Positions 1-11,500 of a stretch of 64,000 bases of DNA are shown piece after piece. The stretch spans positions 4,402,001 through 4,466,000 of the forward strand of contig JAFREQ010000015.1 in the NCBI GenBank assembly GCA_025331565.1, read 5' to 3'. Made by a program: the position numbers and the translations under genes. A model generated the notes under the pieces. That model worked only from the letters and a program-made list of their open reading frames with translations, ran no database searches and had not been told where the DNA came from. Origin of the DNA: Holacanthus passer (lineage: Eukaryota > Chordata > Actinopteri > Pomacanthidae). Within the stretch, counting starts at the first letter, position 1, and each line of letters opens with the position of its first letter.

Positions 1-1090
1 GGAGGAAAAAGAGACATTTGTATTACTTATATTAACACTAATATCTGCAGTGTTGCTCATACAAAGAAAATATTTAGCATTCACCTAAAATCACCATTAA
101 CAAAGAAATTCACATTACAGTTTAATCAAAGTCCTGATAAATTAGAAGACATGACAAGACAATGCAAATGACTGACACTCACATGATTAACTCAGTCACC
201 TATATTAATGTGGTGGCTAGAAAATCTCCAGGATTTGCAAAAGCTAGTGTTTGGAAAAGCTTTTGAATCGTGCCTACAACGTGTGTGAGTCTGGGGGCAA
301 GTTAGCTCATAAGTTAGCTTAGGAAACATTAGCTTGTCCCTCTGCTTCAGAGCGACGTTGAAAAGTCAAGATGGCAAAGTGTCAACTCAAAAAACTTTCA
401 TCATTGCAAACGTTTTGACAAAGTGCAGCATTTAAGCAAAAACTGGAGACAAAAAGTGAGAAACTTGAATTTGAGCGAGTTTCTTATCCTGTCGAGAAAG
501 TCAACCAGCCTTTGAGTGGAGGCTTTACCTGCGTTAGCTAAACTGGCTAGCGCTAGCATAACTTGAGACGGAAGGGTCCGACTATTTCCTAAAACCTAAA
601 ACGTAGCTACTGAAGCTAAGATTTAGCTAGCTACCTCCCACACTTCGGTAACAAGAAATTAGTAGAATGAAGCGGTCTACAAAGAAACGACGACCAACTA
701 GTAAAGCACACAGATACTTCCACTGTAAAATAAGTATTTCTGTGGCGCATGTGTGCGCTCTTTACTTTCAAATTGTTAAACACTATAAACCCGCTTTGGC
801 GTTACGGCTAGGCTAGCAGCTAGCATGCTACATAAACCAGCTAACGCCAGACTGATGCATAAGTAGCGCTTCTGCTAAGCTAGCTTGCAAGCTGTCAAAC
901 CAAGATCTCAGCGTCTCTTCATTTTTCGCAGTCGTCTGACATGTCGGTGCCAACCTAACTCGTAAATCACGCATTTTAAAAGAGAATAAAACCGTTAATT
1001 GACAGCCTTTGGGCCAACTGACTTGACGAGTTCGCCGGAGTGCAGGTAAACAAGCTAACGTTAGCCACCTAGCTGGCTAGCTGTACTCAC
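1..1090 (-). other. med26 intron 1 (5' part), rich in TAGC motifs
   Basis: No second med26 exon is visible here, so this is taken as the start of intron 1. From about 540 to 1085 it contains a dense cluster of short palindromic words (GCTAGC, GTTAGC, TTAGCTA, AACGTT) directly beside the first exon. Nothing else coding is seen. Confidence 0.6.
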
Positions 1091-1162
1091 ATTGCTCTGA
1101 CTGTCGATGGCCTGCAGCAGCCGGTCCTTCATCTGCTGCGGGGTGTCTGAGACCGTTGTCAT
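1091..1162 (-). CDS. med26: Mediator complex subunit 26, first coding exon (partial gene)
   Basis: This exon encodes 24 residues, beginning MTTVSDTPQQMKDRLLQAID and ending SQSN, and then reads into a GTGAGT splice donor. Human MED26 starts with the closely matching MTAAPASPQQIRDRLLQAID. The family protein is a nuclear Mediator subunit whose N-terminal TFIIS-like helical bundle recruits elongation factors; this exon holds only the lead-in to that bundle. The exon ends in phase 0, and the remaining exons would lie to the left of base 1. The reading frame stays open upstream as far as 1516, but the ATG at 1162 is chosen because the homology begins exactly there. The flanking sequence is CpG-rich, as expected of a housekeeping promoter. 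Confidence 0.92.
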
Positions 1163-1520
1163 TGCCTGTTCGGTGCGATCCGGAGGATGGAGGGAGGAAT
1201 CCTCCAAAATGAAAACCGGGTGACAATGAGGACTCAAAAGCCGGTGCGGTAACTCGTCAGGCGTCCGAACAGCATATTCTTCAGTCGCCTGTAAGGTAGA
1301 CGGCTCGGCTTTTCTCACATGGAGGAAATGTGGGCGCTGTGTTGACCGCTGGCTGCTGCCTGATCGGCGCTCTGGAGACTCACTACCAGCTGCTGGATCT
1401 CGGAACGGCCTCCTGCTGCATGCTGGGATACCATGTATGCGCTTTGACGTCTGCACGTAGACGAGTAAACATCCTCGCGTCCACCTGCACCGCTGGATGT
1501 GTTTTATATTGACCACGGTT
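1163..1520 (-). promoter_or_regulatory. med26: med26 5' UTR and CpG-rich promoter region
   Basis: This stretch lies directly upstream of the med26 ATG on the minus strand and is clearly richer in CpG than the AT-rich DNA beyond about 1520. No TATA box is obvious, as expected for a dispersed housekeeping promoter. The transcription start cannot be placed from sequence alone. Confidence 0.45.
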
Positions 1521-1639
1521 GTATTTGAATGTCCTCCTCTTTTATATACAGCACATCAGTGGTATGTAATTTAAAGCAGTCAATGAAATGATCATTTGAA
1601 GAAAGTTTGAGATGCAAATTACAATCTACTCATTTTTTA

Positions 1640-1925
1640 AATTATTCTGTTATTATTTAGTATATGGAATGTAAAGTCTCCCATTGTCCAAAGTGATATT
1701 AAAAAAAAACCCTATATGCTCACCTTTGAGAAGCTGGAGCCACATAACCTTTGGCATTTTTGCTTGATAAGCTATTTCAGTAATCCTTCATTATTCAAAT
1801 GGTATAGAAAACACATGCCAAAAAAATTCAATCACCTATCAGTTAGATACCTACATGATTCACTGTCCCTCCTTCTAGAGGAGAAAATCATATAAATCTG
1901 CTGAGTTATTGTCAGATTTGAAATA
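1640..1925 (+). repeat. Diverged local repeat, unit A copy 1
   Basis: This copy aligns by eye with 2280-2615. Shared words in the same order include GAGAAGCTGGA, ATAGAAAACACATG and CTGCTGAGTTATTGTCAGATT, with small indels in between. No coding potential is seen. Confidence 0.65.
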
Positions 1926-1999
1926 GCTATTTCTTATTTTCTGAGATATTCTGGTGGACTTTGTTAGTTATTCTGAAATTAACCAAGAGATTTCTTCTA

Positions 2000-2275
2000 T
2001 GTTATTTATTATTGTATGAATATGTTATTTCTCAGACAAGATGTATATAGTAATGTTCACTACAAAATAGTGTTTGGCAGGAGATTTATAAAACATAGGC
2101 AAAACTAAATACTTAATTTAAAGCAAAATACAATATGTCATAGATATTTTGAAATTCAGCATCATGCAGAAAAGAGACTTCCCAGGTAGTGGACAGGATA
2201 TACAAGTTGCATCTCTTCAAGTTATGCTGCGACAATTTCAGTAATTATGTTCAATGTAAGTAATGCATTAATAAG
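2000..2275 (+). repeat. Local repeat, unit B copy 1
   Basis: This unit is nearly identical to 4139-4432. Both contain TCTCAGACAAGATGTATATA, then AAAACATAGGCAAAACTAAA, then ACTTCCCAGGTAGTGGACAG. It sits between the two copies of unit A. Confidence 0.8.
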
Positions 2276-2279
2276 TTAA

Positions 2280-2615
2280 GCAATTATTCTATTATTATTC
2301 AGTCTATGAAATGTAAAACCAGCGTCTCTCATAGCCCAAGGTGATATTTTCTTACCAAGGCTCTGAAATTATTCAATTTACAATAATATAAAGCAGGGGA
2401 AAGCAGCAAATACTGGAGAAGCTGGAACCAGATGTGCATTTCTGCTTAATAATTGACTTCAATAGCTCTTCAATATTCAAAAAGAATAGAAAACACATGG
2501 CAAACAATAACAAATAGCACAAAAGATGACTCCTCTGTCCCTTTGAGAGAATAAAATCAAAATCTGAGATTTATCTTATCTTAAATCTGCTGAGTTATTG
2601 TCAGATTTGAGACCA
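2280..2615 (+). repeat. Diverged local repeat, unit A copy 2
   Basis: This is the second copy of the unit at 1640-1925, in the same orientation about 640 bp downstream and longer because of insertions. It ends in the same GAGTTATTGTCAGATTTGA word as copy 1. Confidence 0.65.
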
Positions 2616-2663
2616 ACTTTGGCTAAAGTTTTTTTCCTATTGTTGTATTAGTAACCTACTGAC

Positions 2664-2683
2664 TACACACACACACACACACA
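2664..2683. repeat. (AC)n microsatellite
   Basis: An uninterrupted run of about ten AC dinucleotides lies in intergenic DNA and is followed by a short ATA-rich stretch. Confidence 0.9.
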
Positions 2684-2811
2684 AATAATAATAATGTTAC
2701 ATTAAGAACACCAACAGTGTTTTGAGGCTCAAATAAATGTGTGATATGCATTTGTTTACTATCATATGTGAGTTACCATGAATTAATCAATATTGATGAC
2801 TTTAACTTGCA

Positions 2812-3069
2812 GCCTTCCACCAGCAGATGGAGTCCTGCAGTCTCTAAAAGACGGTACAGCTAAAAGAGCAGAGCCTGTCACTGGGTTAAGAAAGTCAGGA
2901 TGCTGCATCACTGCACCAGACCGGTTGTAAAACACTCTTGAGCCATTTGAAGACATCAGAGATGGTGAAGCTCAGGAACGCTGCCTTTAAATTTGAGCCA
3001 CCAAACTGGAGGGAGTTTGATCAAGCCGATCACATGTGGATCAGTCACGCTGAGTTTTAGTGCTTTCAG
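2812..3069 (+). other. Exon-like segment with a 32-codon open frame, unassigned
   Basis: The segment is bounded on the left by an acceptor-like TAACTTGCAG and on the right by a donor-like CAG/GTATGT. Inside, an ATG at about 2962 opens a 32-codon frame that starts MVKLRNAAFKFEPPNWREF and stops with TAG just before the donor-like site. The peptide is not recognised. It could be a non-coding RNA exon, a micropeptide exon or chance. Confidence 0.25.
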
Positions 3070-3489
3070 GTATGTATTTCCAAGACTTTCAAGTGTACAA
3101 ACAGAAAAACACATTTTTCATCCTGTCTGCTAATCTAAAAGTCAAACTAGCTTCTTGACCTTCCAAACACAATCATTAGGGTCATTATGATCATGACCTT
3201 TGCCTAGCGTAGAAAGGACATCTAGAAATCTTACCTCCAATAATCTTGGACTTTCCTTGTATCATACTCATCCCACATGCAAAATGTCCAGTGTCAACTC
3301 ATTAAAATTGTTAGCGTGGACAGAGTGGGAGAGGCAGGGCAGAAATGCTGGGCGTGAAGCTGTGGAGTGGGTGAGAAAGTCGACTTTGTGCCAGTTATGG
3401 GGGCTGCAATCATCATGTAACTCCTGTTTTACTTCATTGTCTTCTAGTGCTTTTTGTTGTCCAACTCACTGAGAAACAATTACAGAGAC

Positions 3490-6400
3490 GTCTTTGCTTG
3501 TTCAGATATATTTATTCTCATTTCATTTACAAATAATAATGCAAAGATACAAAGACAGAAGCCTTCACACGAGAAAAATACATCAGGTACAGTTCAAACA
3601 GAAGCGTCGTTCATTTTTAATATAGCACACATTTACAGCCAACTTGGATTCTTTTGGTCCGATTTGACATTTAAAATAGAAAACACACAAATTGAAGAAC
3701 AAGGTCTGAACCAGTAATTTTTAAAGGGTTAGCTCAAAAAAGTACCAACTTGCCAAGCTGTGCTGCAGAATGCTAGATTTTGCATATTCTATGAGCATAA
3801 TGTTTCCTGTTGCTGTGAGTGCACTATGGGAGCATAGCGCACCCCTTCACGGCAGTAAAATGCATGTGCAGTGGTTCGTATCACTGTACTCAGAAACAAA
3901 ATACATTATATAACAATTTAGCTGCCATTGTATGAGGCTTGAACCAGCAGTGGGCTGTCCTCAAAATGCACACAAAGGATTCATAGATGGGGTAACCCAC
4001 TGAGCGACTGTACACGACTATGACTCCGTTTCATCTTCCTGATTCGGTTTGTGTTTTAACATGTTGCGTCACAAAGTCAATCTACATATATCTATTTATA
4101 TATATAGCCTGACTGTACAGTATTTGTATCTGCTATTTCTTATGTTATTTCTTACTGTATGTATATGTTATTTCTCAGACAAGATGTATATAGTAATATT
4201 CACTACAAAATAGTGTTTGACAGCAGATTTATAAAACATAGGCAAAACTAAATACTTAATTTAAAGCAAAATACAATATGTCAAGGTATTTTCTGAGATA
4301 TTTTGAAATTCAGCATCATGCAGAAAAGAGACTTCCCAGGTAGTGGACAGGATATACAAGTTGCATCTCTTCAAGTTATGCTGCGAGAATTTCAGTAATT
4401 ATGTTCAATGTAAACAATGCATTGATAAGTTTGTAGTTTATATAAGAAGTAATTTGTATTCCAATAAAGTATTTGGAAAAAAGGGAGAGGATGTGTTTCA
4501 ACAGTTAGAAGGATACAATGTCTAAGTGATCTCTTATTTATGGCTGTTTTGAACTTTGGCTTTTTGGTTCAACTGTTGATTTAACACTACAAGAAAGAGG
4601 AGAAGATACAGTGCTGATGACAGATTTACTACAAAACTAAATTCAATAAAATCTAAATAGTACCTATTCTGTTAAAGAAAAGCTTCTGATGGCGTGTAGC
4701 TGCTCATAGTAAGCACATAGGAAGGGGAGATTCCTGCAGAATAAAAGTCTGTAAATGAAATAAAAAGTGCTTTCAGGACCTTGAAATGCATTAGGATGAA
4801 GTCCAGATGAAATATAATTAAGTCATATAACTTTAAAACCTCACGAAATTGATGACTGTGGTCGTAATATTCAAATAATTGTCATACAATTCAAATTACT
4901 GATTCACTGTTAGATTTCAACAGCAAAATACATTTGCTATTGCAAGTGGTTCATATGTTTTCCAGATACAGTATTGAACAAAGCTGAAACATATTCGAGG
5001 AGAGGAAAACAAACATTGCTCTGTTGTAAACTCTTGTCTCTGTAAACACTGGTATAATACCAATGGATGCCTGAACGTTGGTGCATAAAAAGGTGGCAGT
5101 AACAGGCGACACACTAGTCAGAGCTATCTACATGAGCACGAAAAGAAAAAAAACATGTCAGGCTCACTATAAAGTCTGAGGTCCAGCAGAGAATATAGAG
5201 CCACAATGACATATTGCAGCACAGTATTTCTCAGTGCATTTTCTCACTTTGACATCATATCACATAAAGCACGAAAAACATTGTTCCTACCATACAGCAA
5301 TATACAAAGCTAGTCTAGATTTACCATGACGTAATCAAATCCTGTGGGGGCTGCACAGAAAAAATTAAGCACATACTGTATATTGCAGTGTAAAACATAG
5401 TACCAAACAACAGCTTCTACTTGTGCATAAAAGGCTGATTACCATATTTCTGATGCTTTTAGGCTTCACTTAGCAATTACATAGCCTACACATGACGCCG
5501 AATTAAAAAGAGACAAGGGACGATATCACCAAACGAGAAAAACAAAACACTTAGACAAACAAAGCTGACCCCACTCTTCAAAGAAAAGCCATAAAGGGGA
5601 AAAAAGTCCAGAGATTCATGCAGTCACAACATTGTTAAAATAGAAAAAAAAAAAAAACACTGCATCAAAATCCATAAAACACGATGCATCCAAAACATTA
5701 GTGTATTTTCAAAAAAAAGGGAAAAAAAATCTTCAAGCTCAATAACTTAACATCAACTGATTTGATAATATTTGTCAGAACAGTTTGGATTGACATTATG
5801 AGAATGTGAAATATGCCGGCACATGAGGATCTCGACACACATCCACAGACATAATGTCGCAGCTACAGAAGAGCCTTTTTCATACTGTGGAATATTGATG
5901 GAAAATGGCTATATAGTGTCCTAGAAATGAACATCTATTCATTTAATGGGCGTTTTGGTAATAATTACACCTGGACTGAATTACAATATAAATTCCATAA
6001 AATACTTTTCAGGGATTTGTTGATCCCATCTTATCACAGTATTGTGATAATATGCCCTGCAAATTTCAAATGTACTCATCTGAGAAATCACAGCATACTG
6101 CACTAGTATCTTTGACTATTTTAATAATAAACTTTTCATTTGCTGATCAGTGATTAAACATTTTTCTATTTTAGCGCTGCAGCACAGGAACATGACCCGA
6201 CAAACCTCTGATCACCACTGTCCAAAAATACAAACGTTTCCCTAGATTTAGGAAAAACTGTGTAACAGCAGACAGCTAACAAAATACTCACCGATTAAGT
6301 AAAAACAGCTCTTTGAAATAGACTATCTGTATATGATTTTTCAAAAATAACTATAATTTAATTTAGCTTTTTTTCATATTTTTTTTTTTTTTTTTTTTTA

Positions 6401-8341
6401 ACAAGAAGGCAAGTTTAATCAAAGACAGGGCAAACAGGTCCAGTGCACATAACAGTCACAGGGAGGGTTTGGTATATAAACGCTCATAAATCAGTGTTTT
6501 AAATAAATGCATAAAGTGCAATATGAGATATGGGACACTGTTATGAATGAATCCAATGTATCCACTCATTGAGAAACACGCTGACTTCACAGGAGGAGCA
6601 TTTCTTTTAAGAGCAAAATGCGCAAAGCCACATAAATGCAGAGACACGTAACAAATGGTTAAAGGGCAACACGCAACACAAGCATGACGAGGAAACGGAT
6701 ATTCAGTGTCACTGTAGTGCCTAGGAAACAAGAAAAAAGTCATAATATATAAAACTTAAAACAGTACGCCACATCTCCTTTGCAGGGAGAAAAAATAATA
6801 GGTGAAATATATTTGGTCCTACAGTACATAAAGGTTAGATATGAAAGGCAATGAGGATGACAAGATGGTAACAGGACAACTGTACAGATGTGACCTAAAT
6901 ACATTCTCGCTGCATCAACAATGCTGTTCTAGTATAGAGGCAGTTCAATTGTCTGGAAAAATATATATATTTCAACTACACTGAGGTCACATCTTTGGGA
7001 GTAATCCAGGAGAGTTTCTACTGTATGTCACACTCGCGGAGCCTTTGTTTCTCTATACCACACTAGTCTGAAAGAAAAGAGTTTCAAAAGTATCAAAAGA
7101 AATATAACATGGCACCGTCGCTGTGCATTCTATAAGAATCTTGCACATTGGCTTCCATTTATAAGGGTTCATTTTGTGTTTCGTTTTACAGTCCTAAATC
7201 AATCGCTGTAGTTTTGCATAGATACCATTACGCAAAATCTAATCACATTCTGTACATGTAAAATATAAAACAAAAAAGAAAAAGCCTGTAAACATCTATT
7301 TCATAACAAAGAAGTCATTTATCCATTGAAGATTTTACTGATAAATGAATGTGAAAAATGATATGGTAGTGACAACGGATGAAGTAATGGATAAAGATCA
7401 GCACACCTCAAAAATACAACTACAGTAATGCAACTGTGAACGATGTAGGCCAAACCACCCGTAAAACAGTACGAATTACTTGACAATTAAAACTGTTTTT
7501 TTTCTCATTTACATAATAGTCATCTTTGCATGAAAACCAAAATGTCAAGCTATTAAGGCAAAACAAGTATGCACAGTGATTTGTGATTTCATGCATAACT
7601 GATGACTGCTATTTACGATGGTGAAATCAAAATTCAGCATTTCCTAAAAAGAACTTAGGTGGCAAAATAGTGACTCGTCATCATTCAAGACTCTAGAGGA
7701 AATTTGGGAAAAAAATCAAACCAGGCCTGACTTTGGCTTCTATGACAAATTGCACGTGAATTAGCACTAAATTAATATCCAGTCTGAATGTACTACTGAG
7801 AACAAGCAGCTTGGCACAGAGGGAGATTAAACTTGATCAAGCTACTCTATTTTAAGAGGTGAGTGATAAGTATACTGTAGACTGTTAAGGTTTTGCTCTG
7901 TCGACATGGTTTAGTCAGTCATTGATAGAGAGTAAGAGACCAGGCTCCTTCTTGTGATCAAGCTCCCTCAAATTAAAACTAGGCATCTTAAAATTAATCA
8001 AAATTGGATGTGTCAAAAAGTAGTGACAGAACCATGAACATCATTCATACCATAACTTGAATGTCATCAGTCGTAAACCATCTTTCCGGTTCTGAGGAGA
8101 AGGGAGGCTGGCAGCAGTCTTCAAACATTTCGATGCATTTTCCTACAATGATCGTTTCTTTTAAAAGCTCTCTTGTGGGGTTTGATTGTGGTCGTTTGGT
8201 GTGGGATCGATGCTCCGGCCTGACGAGGTCTCGAACTACACGTTCCAGAAATCCGCTCCTCTCGGTTTTATCCTCTCAGATGCAAACTCCCGCTCGTCCC
8301 CAGGAATCAGCAGCATCCACACACCTGCGCGCGAGCAGTGG
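3490..8341 (-). other. crtc1: Probable long 3' UTR of crtc1, AT-rich, no coding signal
   Basis: Starting just downstream of the crtc1 stop codon on the minus strand, this 4.8-kb stretch is AT-rich, full of A and T runs, and contains no recognisable gene. The first clear minus-strand AATAAA noticed is the complement of 3511-3516, which would give a 3' UTR of about 4.8 kb. Earlier ATTAAA-type variants exist, so shorter 3' ends are possible. A T-run at 6379-6399 and unit B copy 2 (4139-4432) lie inside it. Assignment as UTR is an inference from position and the lack of other genes. Confidence 0.4.
4139..4432 (+). repeat. Local repeat, unit B copy 2
   Basis: This is a direct-orientation copy of 2000-2275, about 2.1 kb away and differing mainly by scattered substitutions and a short insertion (TATTTTCTGAGA). 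The two copies are more alike than the unit A pair, which suggests a more recent duplication. Confidence 0.8.
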
Positions 8342-8547
8342 TTAGAGCCGGTCGAGGCGAAACGCGTCCTCTGTGGCGGGGTCGGCAAGGACCATGTCTG
8401 GGTCATTGAGCATGTGCAGGCCGTCAAGCGTCAGTGGGTCGATTTTCAGATCGTCCAGAGGGAACTGGGAGTCGATATCAAAGCTGACATCTGTGGACAG
8501 CGAGCTGGTCAGGTCCTTGGGCAAGCTGGGGGGGGACTCGCCACTCA
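8342..8547 (-). CDS. crtc1: crtc1 last coding exon: transactivation domain
   Basis: This exon encodes 68 residues and the TAA stop. It contains GESPPSLPKDLTSSL, the acidic stretch FDIDSQFPLDDLKIDPLTL and the nearly invariant NDPDMVLADPATED tail. This is the C-terminal activation domain that contacts TAF4/TFIID and p300-type partners in the family. Confidence 0.96.
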
Positions 8548-11500
8548 CTGAGCAGAAGCAGGACAACCAGTTAAAAAAGCGATTAGCAGTTAAAGGCATT
8601 AGTAGGCAGATGTTTGTCTCTGTGAGGCTTTTAATGGGGAGAGGGAAGGTGGCTAAAATTAGAAAAGAAATCAATGGCAGCAAGAAGAGACAGAATGTTG
8701 ACAAGTCTGGGTTATAATTTGATAATAACTTGCTGTAAGAGGATTGACGTCTTAATTACACATTTCAGCAAAGAGACAGTTAACAACAGATGCTGCTGAT
8801 TTTCAGAAGGGTCTGAAAATCCTGTTAAATATAATTTTAAGAGGTTAGACATGGAAGGATGTAAGTCATGATTTTGAGCAGAATTTTTTTGTTGCTGTAA
8901 CTGTCACTCATGATAAATTTGTCAGTCACACTCATACAACTCAAATATAACCTCCTATAGATGTGGAAAATATCTTTCCTACTTGGAAGAAAGCTCATGA
9001 ACACAGCACTGTTTTGCAGTCAGCTCTGAAGTGTGGGATATGTAAGTGCTTTCCAGTAATTCAGAGCTTGCACTAGCACAGAAATTGCCTTCAAATATGT
9101 TATTCGACATTGCATTAGTGGCAGATTAACGACAACAATGCCAGGCCATTTAAAGCCACTTTAATGGGTATACAGTCTAATGCTTTATAGCAGCCCTGCA
9201 ATGAATCATAAGTTTAGCTTACAATTTGTCGGAGAAACTACGTCAGGGCATGCAAGCTTTCTTCTGGTTTGGGATTCTGGAAATCTCTACATAAGTGTTT
9301 CAGCCACATGATGTGTCAGAGCAGCACCTGTCAGAATGATGTTGGGGATGTTTCCATGGCTGCTGTAGCCCAGCTGCTGCGAGTCCTGCAGGTTGCAATG
9401 GCCACCAGTCAAACCCATCATAAGGGCCTGGGAGTAGTTGAGGGTGGAGGTCTGGTTGTACAGACCCTCAGAGCTGATGGGGGTTTCGATCATGTTGAAC
9501 TGCTCTAACTGGCAATCACAATAGAGAGAAACATGAGAGCTGTTGCTGCTGTATCAAACATATAGTCGGTCTAAAGCGAGAACAGGTGGAGAGCAGAAGT
9601 GAATATGGACATGTTGGGCTTCGGTCTGACCTGTTGTGAGAGAGCGCTGGCCTGAATGGACGGGAGCTGCTGGTCGTAGAAGTCTGCAAACACGCTGCCC
9701 AGTATGGAGTTATGCTGCAACAACAAACAGGCCAAAGCTGTTTATTCACACTGGTCAAAACTCATAGTGTGAATATTCTTCATCCAGGCTGCAGACGTTG
9801 AACATTTCACATAAAAAGTGGAGTATGAAGAGGACACAGTCAAAGCAGCAACAAGACTGCAACAGGAAAGTGCTTCATATCACCTCACAACATCTAGAAA
9901 TGTAATTCTTTTGAGTTGACTTTGCTGATTCACAGCCACTTTTGTATGTATATGATACAATATTTGTGTATATATTACAAAGATTGCTGTGCGCTCATTA
10001 ATGGTTCCAGCTCTAGTTAAACAATCGAATATTCAACACATAATTCATAAGCATCTTCTTCGTTCTCAAAGGATGTTTAAAGCAAGATTCAGACACAAAA
10101 CACAGTCCAACAAGGAGTTTCTAGCCTGTTTTTCCAGTCATACATTTAAATGAAACCCTGCAATATTTTCAAAATCTTGCATTATTTACTGTGTTTGCTG
10201 TGATATACAGATGTAGCGGGCGTGCTGTACATCCACACAAGAAATGATGCATTAATATTTCATGAAGACAGCTACTTAAATGCTTTCACCCACTTTGGCA
10301 GCATTTTCCTATCTCAAGAACACTTAAAAATTTTATGAAAATGATTGGGGGAAAAAAGAAGTTTCTGGTGCGCAATAAGTAACTGACTAAATTATTGAAC
10401 AAGCAAACAAATAAATAAATGAGGGAGTTGATTTATTGCATGAATAAGAACTATAAGATATATACCACCATCCCAAAGGTCATCAAATACTGATAGATGG
10501 AAATTCAACCAAATGTGAGCTAAGGAGAAGGACGGAGACGCCTTCTTTTCCTTCCACATGAGCGTCCTCTGCAGCTTTCCTGCATTGGTGTTTTAATTAA
10601 TGCCAAGCAAATGGAATTCACATGAAATAAAGGGAATCATTGAAAATATAATCCCCTTTGTGACTTTACGCTCCCTCCACTGACTCATCCAGCGCGAGCT
10701 AATTCTCTTCAAGTTTCTCATTTGAATGTCCTCGCTGAACCAGCAGCAGAAGTTCTCCTATTTCATCGTGGCCTCTTAATGTATAAGTAATTGGATCATA
10801 TTCTCAGCCCATGCTCCTCCTAGTTCAAAACCAAATTATCTGTGTGTGCTGCAGATGTCCCCACAGGGCAGAGCAGGATAATAGAGCGCACAGTTTGTCG
10901 GTTGTGGTTTAGCCCGTGGATAACCTCGCGACTACGAGTGAGCCACTTCAGCTCAGGAGAGAACTGGGTTGGGTAAGAAAACGGCAGGACAAACACGTAG
11001 AAATGCAAACAAACAGCGTATCATCACCCTCGCTCGCCACATCTCACTTTCTCTGCATTACACACACACAAATTCACACTAACAATTCAGTAGAAGCAAA
11101 TGCTTTTCTTAAAAAGCAACCTAATTCTTTGGTTGAGTAAAAGCTTTATATATTTATTTTATATATTGAATCTAACACATTATATGTATTTAAACATCTA
11201 ATTTAAGTTTATTTAGGGAATGTTTTCCAAAAATACTTTGGGAGGTTAAAGCAGTTTACAGTCCCACTTCTTTGCTATGGTTTCAGATCTCAAATGCTTA
11301 TACTGAGTCTGACACAGATTAACAACCCTGATCCATGTTTACCTTGGGTGTGTTTAGTTTATCTTAAAGCGCCACCCTGCAAGCAAGGTTCAGTTTGTTG
11401 AGATTCAGCCATGGGAATGATTAGTAGCTTCTCTTTTCGAGGTGGGGGATTAACATCTCCCCTCTCGTGCTACCTCAAATCCCCATGCTGGTGCAAAACC

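Noticed and set aside
1061..1516. A longer med26 reading frame of 151 codons
   Set aside because: Only the last 24 codons before the GTGAGT donor resemble MED26; the rest is CpG-rich 5' UTR and the frame also runs past the donor.
2000..4432. The two unit B copies as long terminal repeats of a retrotransposon
   Set aside because: No TG...CA ends, primer-binding site or polyprotein remnants were seen, and unit A duplication is not explained by an LTR model.
8061..8717. Several overlapping frames on both strands around the end of crtc1
   Set aside because: They are shadows of the last crtc1 coding exon or run into its intron; none is recognisable.
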